Below, piece after piece: positions 59,061 through 64,000 of a stretch of 64,000 nt of DNA. The stretch comes from Pacificispira sp033344895. Its GTDB lineage: Bacteria > Pseudomonadota > Alphaproteobacteria > UBA8366 > Aestuariispiraceae. The notes under the pieces are model-generated. The model was not told where the DNA came from and did not search any database. It saw only the letters and a list, made by a program, of their open reading frames with translations. Each line of letters begins with the position of its first letter. Positions within the stretch are counted from its first letter, which is position 1. The translations under genes and the position numbers were made by a program. The stretch is taken from positions 2,790,001 to 2,854,000 of the forward strand of contig OZ245920.1 of the NCBI GenBank assembly GCA_965229685.1. Reading direction: 5' to 3'.

Positions 59061-60626
59061 TCAGAACAGCCAGGCCGGCAGCGCTGTGGCTAGGCCCGGC
59101 AGCATCCAGACCGCCGCCACGCCCAAGGCCTGAAGGCCGATGAAGGGCAGTACCCCGGCATAGATTATGCCCGTCGTCACCTCCGGCGGGGCCGCACCGC
59201 GCAGATAGAACAGCGAAAAGCCGAAGGGCGGCGTCAGGAAGCTGGTCTGCAGGTTGATGGCGATCAGCACAGACAGCCAGACCGGGTCGTGCCCCATCAG
59301 GATAAGCGCCGGCGCCACGATGGGCAGCAGGATCACCGAGATTTCGACGAAATCGAGGAAGAACCCCAGGACGAAGACCAGGATCATGACGAAGATCAAC
59401 GCCCCATCAGCGCCCCCCGGCATCAGGGTCAGGATTTCTTCGATCCGCGCGTCACCGCCCAATCCACGGAAAACGAGGGAAAAGACGTTGGCCCCGATGA
59501 TGGTGCCGAAGATCATCGCGCTGACCGTCATCGTCCCGGTCGCGGCGTCTTTCAGGATGCCCGCCTTGCCGGTCGTCCGGAAGGCCTTGATCAGGGCCAG
59601 GAGCACGACCAGCGTCAGCACGATCCCGATCGCGCCGATCAGATAATCGCCGCCGTCCAGATCCCCACGCTGCAGCCGCACCGGCGCAACTCCGGCCAGC
59701 ACCGCCAGGATGGCCAGCGCACCACCGCCGATCAGCACCAGTTTGCGTGTGCGCGCATCCCCGAGGCGCAGGGCTGCCAGCAGAACTGCCCCGATCGCGC
59801 CTACCGACGCGGCCTCCGTGGGGGTCGCGATGCCGCCCAGAATCGAACCCAGGACGGCGATGATCAGCACGACCGGCGGAATCAGGACGCTCATCACGCC
59901 GCCCTTGCCGTCCGATGCATCATCCACCCGGCGCAACGCCGGCGCCATGGCGGGCCGCAGATAGGCCGTGACCATGATGTAGGCGATGTACAACGCGACC
60001 AGTACAAGGCCCGGCACCAGTGCGGCTGCAAAGGTCTGACCGACGCTGATCGTCTCCACAGTGAACTTGCCTTCGGCAAACTGGGCCTGCTGATAGGCAT
60101 TCGACATGACATCCGACAGGATGATCAGCAGCGTCGATGGCGGAATGATCTGCCCCAGGGTGCCCGCGGTGCAGACGGTGCCGGCCGCCAGCCTCTTGTC
60201 ATAGCCGTTGGCCAGCATGGTCGGCAGCGCGATCAGCCCCATCGCCACGACGGTTGCGCCGACAATTCCGGTGGAGGCCGCCAGCAAGGCACCGACCACC
60301 ACGACGGACACGGCCAGTCCGCCGCGAACCGAGCCGAACAGGCGCCCCATCTGTTCCAGCAGGTCCTCCGCGATCCGGCTTTTTTCCAGCACCGCCCCCA
60401 TGAAGACGAAGACCGGAATGGCGATCAGTACCGGATTGGTCATGATCCCGTATATGCGTTGCGACAGAGCACCCAGCAGACCGGTGTCGAAATGCCCGGT
60501 CGACCAGCCGATCAGCGCGAACAGCAGCGCGATGCCGATCAGCGTGAAGGTAACCGGATAACCTAGCAGGATGGCGAGGCAGAGCCCCGCGAACATCAGG
60601 ACGTCGAGATAGTCGAGCAGGACCAT
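59061..60626 (-). CDS. dctM: TRAP transporter large membrane subunit (DctM)
   Basis: The 521-residue DctM-type permease has about 12-14 membrane helices. PSTLLIILSDVMSNAYQQAQ, GIVGATVVAMGLIALPTMLA and LGQIIPPSTLLIIL are typical of the ion-coupled transport protein. It moves a carboxylate-type substrate with Na+ or H+ in concert with the small subunit and binding protein. Its start is 4 bases after the dctQ stop. The middle segment around residues 230-330 is longer than in short DctM proteins and includes extra helices. Confidence 0.94.
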   Translation of the reverse strand: MVLLDYLDVLMFAGLCLAILLGYPVTFTLIGIALLFALIGWSTGHFDTGLLGALSQRIYGIMTNPVLIAIPVFVFMGAVLEKSRIAEDLLEQMGRLFGSVRGGLAVSVVVVGALLAASTGIVGATVVAMGLIALPTMLANGYDKRLAAGTVCTAGTLGQIIPPSTLLIILSDVMSNAYQQAQFAEGKFTVETISVGQTFAAALVPGLVLVALYIAYIMVTAYLRPAMAPALRRVDDASDGKGGVMSVLIPPVVLIIAVLGSILGGIATPTEAASVGAIGAVLLAALRLGDARTRKLVLIGGGALAILAVLAGVAPVRLQRGDLDGGDYLIGAIGIVLTLVVLLALIKAFRTTGKAGILKDAATGTMTVSAMIFGTIIGANVFSLVFRGLGGDARIEEILTLMPGGADGALIFVMILVFVLGFFLDFVEISVILLPIVAPALILMGHDPVWLSVLIAINLQTSFLTPPFGFSLFYLRGAAPPEVTTGIIYAGVLPFIGLQALGVAAVWMLPGLATALPAWLF

Positions 60627-60630
60627 GCGA

Positions 60631-61137
60631 TCAGGCTTTCGGGGATGATTTCAGGCGCGCGAGATCGCGCAGCAGACAAGCCAGCCCCTGGAGTGCCAGG
60701 AGCAGGCAGAATGCAGGGATCAGCGATTTCAACAGGAAGGAAGCCGGAATGCCGCCGACGGAGATCGCACCGTCCAGGTTTTTCCAACTGTTGAAGACAA
60801 AAGGCCAAGTGAACCACGCGATTACCAGCGCGCCGGGGATCAGGGCCAGCAGCGCGCCCAGCACATCCATCCGCGCCTTGCCACGCGCCGACCAGCGGCC
60901 ATAGAAGATATCGACACGCACATGCCCGTCCAGCAGCAGCGTGAAACCGGCGCCGAGCATGAAGAGCGCACAATGCATGTAGAGGACGCTTTCATCCAGG
61001 AAGATGAAACTGACGCCGAAGACATAGCGCAACAGGACGATACCGAATTGCAGCGCCACCATGGCAACCGCCAGCCATCGCACCGTACTGCCGACAGCGC
61101 GGTTCACGCCATCCAATCGATCCGCAAGAGACGCCAT
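60631..61137 (-). CDS. dctQ: TRAP transporter small membrane subunit (DctQ)
   Basis: The 168-residue four-helix DctQ protein has helices at WLAVAMVALQFGIVLLRYVF, SVLYMHCALFMLGAGFTLLL, ALLALIPGALVIAWFTWPFV and KSLIPAFCLLLALQGLACLL. The conserved HVRVDIFYGRWSARGKARMD loop is a family mark. The ATG 61137 gives MASLADRLDGV; the frame extension upstream runs into the hairpin. It lies between dctP and dctM in the usual order. Confidence 0.93.
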   Translation of the reverse strand: MASLADRLDGVNRAVGSTVRWLAVAMVALQFGIVLLRYVFGVSFIFLDESVLYMHCALFMLGAGFTLLLDGHVRVDIFYGRWSARGKARMDVLGALLALIPGALVIAWFTWPFVFNSWKNLDGAISVGGIPASFLLKSLIPAFCLLLALQGLACLLRDLARLKSSPKA

Positions 61138-61166
61138 GGGCCATTCCGATTGTAGCAAGCAAGGAA

Positions 61167-61198
61167 GCACCGGTCCGGGAGTATACCCGAACCGGTGC
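61167..61198 (-). terminator. Strong stem-loop between dctP and dctQ
   Basis: GCACCGGT (61167-61174) and ACCGGTGC (61191-61198) pair perfectly; inner GGG and CCC extend the stem around a short internal mismatch. On the minus strand it lies 23 bases past the dctP stop. It has only a weak T-run (TTCCTT), so it probably protects or partly terminates dctP mRNA, giving more binding protein than permease. Confidence 0.6.
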
Positions 61199-61221
61199 CC
61201 AACAGGATCAAACCTTCAGAC

Positions 61222-62316
61222 TCAGTACTTGTAGTCCAGCGCGCGGGCGTTCATCTGCCCGTTATCGGCATAGACCATGTAGTCGGAGATCGAGCCGCGA
61301 TACGCCATGAAGCTCTCGACGATCCGCTTCACCAGGTCGTCGGAATCATCGCGCAGTTCCGTCATGACTTCGCCGGCGGCGTTGCCCATGGCGACGATGA
61401 CTTCTTCCGGCAGCATCTTCACCTGAACGCCCTTTTCGGCGACCAGTTGCTGCAGCGCCAGCGCATGCTTGGTCGTGTATTCCGTCCAGACATCGTTGTA
61501 GAGCGACTTGCACGCCGCCTCCACGGCCTGTTGCAGGGACGGCTCCAGCGCGTCGAACGCTTCCTTGTTGACCGCGCATTCCTCCGCCGACGACGGCTCA
61601 CCCACGCCCGGCCAATAGTAGTTCTGCGCGATCTGGTAGAAGCCCAGCGCCGAATCCGTCCACGGACCGATAAATTCGCCCGCGTCGAGGGCGCCGGACT
61701 GCATCGCCTGGAACATGTCGCGACCGCCCATGGCCTGAACCGCCATACCCAGCTTGGCGCACATTTCGGACGCCAGACCGGTGGTGCGGAAACGCAGCCC
61801 TTTCAGGTCGTCCACCGACTTGATCTCCTCCCGGAACCAACCGGCCCATTGCGGACCGGAGTTGCCGCACAGGAAGGGCTTCAGATTGAACCGGCCGTAC
61901 ATTTCGTCATACAGCGCCTGTCCGCCGCCATGCGTCAGCCAGCCGACCTGTTCGTCTGCCCGAAGGCCGAAGGGCTGCGAACCGAACAGCAGGATGCCCT
62001 TGGACTTGGACCCCCAATAGGCCGGAACAGCATGGTACAGTTCGGCCGTCCCTTCGGAGACGGCGTCGAAGACGCCCCGACCGGGGACCAGTTCACCGGC
62101 CGCGAACAACTTCACTTCCAGCTTGCCGCCGCTCAGTGCCGTGATGCGGTCGGCCAGCATCTGGGCCGCCACACCGGGTCCGGGCAGGTTCTTCGGCCAT
62201 GCTGTCACCATTTTCCATTGCTGCACACCCTGGGCGATCGCCGGGGTCGCGAATCCGGCTGCTGCGACGCCCGCCGCGACGGCACCGGACGCCTTGAAGA
62301 AATCACGTCTTTTCAT
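61222..62316 (-). CDS. dctP: TRAP transporter substrate-binding protein (DctP, TakP-like)
   Basis: The 364-residue periplasmic binding protein has a Tat-like leader MKRRDFFKASGAVAAGVAAA. The core (KMVTAWPKNLPGPG, AAGELVPGRGVFDAVSEGTA, AYWGSK, GNSGPQWAGWFREEI, LKGLRFRTTGLASEM, ALDAGEFIGPWTD) closely follows Rhodobacter TakP, which binds 2-oxoacids. The Arg in FRTTG is the usual carboxylate ligand. The ATG 62316 has GGGAG about 10 bases upstream; the frame is open to 62544 but there overlaps hutU. It follows hutU in the same direction. Confidence 0.93.
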   Translation of the reverse strand: MKRRDFFKASGAVAAGVAAAGFATPAIAQGVQQWKMVTAWPKNLPGPGVAAQMLADRITALSGGKLEVKLFAAGELVPGRGVFDAVSEGTAELYHAVPAYWGSKSKGILLFGSQPFGLRADEQVGWLTHGGGQALYDEMYGRFNLKPFLCGNSGPQWAGWFREEIKSVDDLKGLRFRTTGLASEMCAKLGMAVQAMGGRDMFQAMQSGALDAGEFIGPWTDSALGFYQIAQNYYWPGVGEPSSAEECAVNKEAFDALEPSLQQAVEAACKSLYNDVWTEYTTKHALALQQLVAEKGVQVKMLPEEVIVAMGNAAGEVMTELRDDSDDLVKRIVESFMAYRGSISDYMVYADNGQMNARALDYKY

Positions 62317-62404
62317 GATCACACACTCCCTGTTCTGCGTTGCACTGCACAAAAGATACGCGAACCGAACTGTCGCGCATCGGAAATATTGCTTCCCCTC
62401 GGGA

Positions 62405-64000
62405 TCAATTGCCGAGAATACCGGGAAGGCGAAGCCCGTTCTCCTTGGCGCAATCGATCGCAATGTCATAGCCGGCATCGGCATGGCGCATGACGCCGGT
62501 CGCCGGATCGTTCCACAAAACGCGTTCGACCCGCTGGGCCGCATCGTCCGAGCCGTCGCAGCAGATCACCATGCCGGAATGCTGACTGAAGCCCATGCCG
62601 ACCCCACCGCCATGGTGCAGCGAAACCCAGGTCGCCCCGGACGCGCAGTTCAACAGCGCGTTCAGCAGTGGCCAGTCTGACACGGCATCGGACCCGTCCT
62701 TCATGCCTTCCGTTTCGCGGTTGGGGCTGGCGACGGAGCCGCTGTCCAGATGATCGCGGCCGATCACCACCGGCGCCTTCAACTCCCCGTTCTTCACCAT
62801 CTCGTTGAAGGCGAGGCCGAGGCGGTGGCGCTGACCCAGGCCGACCCAGCAGATGCGAGCCGGCAGGCCCTGGAAGGAAATCCGCTCCCGCGCCATGTCG
62901 AGCCAGTTATGCAGATGCTCGTCGTCCGGGATCAGTTCCTTCACCTTCTGATCGGTCTTGTAGATGTCCTCCGGATCGCCGGACAGCGCGCACCAGCGGA
63001 ACGGCCCGATCCCCTTGCAGAAGAGCGGGCGAATATAGGCCGGTACGAAACCGGGGAAGTCGAAGGCGTTCTCTAGCCCCTCTTCCTTCGCGACCTGGCG
63101 GATGTTGTTGCCGTAATCCAGGGTCGGCACGCCCGCCGCGTGGAATTTCAGCATCGCTTCGACATGGACGCGCATGGAGGCGCGGGCCGCCTTCTCCACC
63201 GCCGCCGGATCGCTTTCGCGCTTTTCCTTCCACTCGGCCATGGTCCAGCCCTGCGGCAGGTAGCCGTTGATCGGATCATGGGCGGAGGTCTGGTCGGTGA
63301 CGATGTCCGGACGCACGCCGCGCTCGGCCAGTTCGGTGAAGACGTCGGCGGCATTGCCCAGCAGACCGACCGACTTCGCCTCGCCCGCCTTGGTCCAGCG
63401 GTCGATCATCTCCAGCGCCTCGTCCAGGGTTTCGGCGCGTTCATCGACATAGCGGGTACGAATGCGGAAATCGATGCGGTCGGAATCGCACTCCACGGCC
63501 AGGCAGCAGGCCCCGGCCATGACAGCGGCCAGGGGCTGCGCGCCGCCCATGCCGCCCAGGCCGCCGGTCAGGATCCACTTGCCGGTCAGGTCGCCGTTAT
63601 AGTGCTGGCGCCCGGCCTCGACGAAGGTCTCGTAAGTGCCCTGGACGATGCCCTGGGAGCCGATATAGATCCACGACCCGGCGGTCATCTGGCCGTACAT
63701 CATCAGGCCGACCTTATCGAGCTTATGGAAATGCTCCCAGGTTGCCCAATGCGGCACCAGATTGGAGTTGGCAATCAGGACCCGCGGTGCGTCCTTGTGG
63801 GTCTTGAAGACGCCGACCGGCTTGCCCGACTGCACGACCAGGGTCTCGGTCTCGTCCAGCGTCTTCAGCGAATCCGTGATCATGTCGAAATCGTTCCAGG
63901 TCCGCGCGGCCCGACCGATGCCGCCATAGACGACCAGTTCATTCGGGTTCTCCGCGACCTCCGGATCCAGGTTGTTCATTATCATCCGGTAGGGCGCTTC
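62405..64000 (-). CDS. hutU: Urocanate hydratase HutU (5' end cut by window)
   Basis: HutU converts urocanate to imidazolone propionate in histidine breakdown and uses tightly bound NAD+. The frame is open through the window edge at 64000; the last visible codons (EAPYRMIMNNLDP) match the family about 30 residues from its true start, so the gene is 5'-incomplete. Visible motifs include GGLGGMGGAQPLA, DQTSAHDPINGYLPQGW, DFPGFVPAYIRPLFCKGIGP, VVIGRDHLDSGSVASPNRET and ATWVSLHHGGGVGMGFSQHS with the active-site Cys before GSDDAA. The other hut genes would lie upstream, outside the window. A TRAP transporter follows 88 bases downstream. Confidence 0.97.
   Translation of the reverse strand, partial: EAPYRMIMNNLDPEVAENPNELVVYGGIGRAARTWNDFDMITDSLKTLDETETLVVQSGKPVGVFKTHKDAPRVLIANSNLVPHWATWEHFHKLDKVGLMMYGQMTAGSWIYIGSQGIVQGTYETFVEAGRQHYNGDLTGKWILTGGLGGMGGAQPLAAVMAGACCLAVECDSDRIDFRIRTRYVDERAETLDEALEMIDRWTKAGEAKSVGLLGNAADVFTELAERGVRPDIVTDQTSAHDPINGYLPQGWTMAEWKEKRESDPAAVEKAARASMRVHVEAMLKFHAAGVPTLDYGNNIRQVAKEEGLENAFDFPGFVPAYIRPLFCKGIGPFRWCALSGDPEDIYKTDQKVKELIPDDEHLHNWLDMARERISFQGLPARICWVGLGQRHRLGLAFNEMVKNGELKAPVVIGRDHLDSGSVASPNRETEGMKDGSDAVSDWPLLNALLNCASGATWVSLHHGGGVGMGFSQHSGMVICCDGSDDAAQRVERVLWNDPATGVMRHADAGYDIAIDCAKENGLRLPGILGN

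Noticed and set aside
58778..59143. Short plus-strand frames in the post-atpF gap
   Set aside because: They run through palindromic repeats and have no ribosome site or family match.
1..64000. CRISPR arrays, tRNA or rRNA genes, insertion sequences and phage genes
   Set aside because: No regularly spaced direct repeats, T-arm motifs in gaps, transposase or phage proteins were seen on reading the gaps and frames.

Overview
The window is a GC-rich, densely coded chromosomal segment of an alphaproteobacterium, most likely from the Rhodospirillales or a nearby lineage. The evidence is gene order and family content: recN-ligA, a GapR/DUF2312 protein, RNase E followed by bcp, rluD near rpoH followed by purA-hisZ, an isolated F0 operon (atpI-B-E-b'-b), a NifU-like scaffold gene with yidD and folE, and an OhrR/Ohr pair. 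No phage, insertion sequence, CRISPR array, tRNA or rRNA gene was seen. Nearly all of it reads as core chromosome with some accessory signalling and envelope genes.

Layout. 1-6.3 kb: DNA repair genes (recN, ligA), then an exported subtilisin-like peptidase, a YafK-type L,D-transpeptidase and convergent gapR. 6.4-10 kb: hemN under an FNR-type box, interrupted by an in-frame stop, then a chemoreceptor. 10-12 kb: dgcN-dgcA for D-glutamate catabolism. 12.2-14.8 kb: a DUF1800/DUF1501 pair. 14.8-19 kb: a ferritin-like DUF455 protein, peroxiredoxin Bcp and RNase E with a 705-bp upstream gap. 19.6-24.4 kb: amidase AmiC, PBP1A and RlmJ. 24.5-28.3 kb: a pirin and a large HD-GYP sensor. 28.5-33.5 kb: rluD, a Fur-controlled bfd/bfr iron pair, a PAS protein, rpoH with its own heat-shock promoter, and a membrane protein.

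33.6-40 kb: a membrane-anchored pseudokinase, purA, hisZ and an NMT1-GGDEF diguanylate cyclase. 40-43.5 kb: a flavoprotein reductase and class II aldolase facing a LysR regulator across a perfect palindrome, then a VOC protein. 43.6-49.8 kb: long-chain polyprenyl diphosphate synthase, a flippase-like membrane protein, a fused methyltransferase-glycosyltransferase, another methyltransferase and a 2-oxoglutarate oxygenase. 49.8-50.8 kb: ohr/ohrR with two operators. 50.8-54 kb: five tightly overlapping genes from the NifU-like protein and YidD to two glycosyltransferase-type proteins and a kinase-like protein. 54-58.7 kb: folE, a pentameric ligand-gated ion channel and the F0 operon. 58.7-64 kb: palindromic intergenic repeats, a TRAP transporter and the 5'-truncated hutU.

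The observations I would follow first are the pentameric channel whose M2 helix carries the anion-channel pattern, the pseudokinase lacking its catalytic residues, the hemN gene whose conserved C-terminus continues in frame past a TAA stop in an AT-rich stretch, the HD-GYP domain split by a long insert, and the flippase/methyltransferase-glycosyltransferase cluster. I found no clear unknown multigene defence or mobile system.
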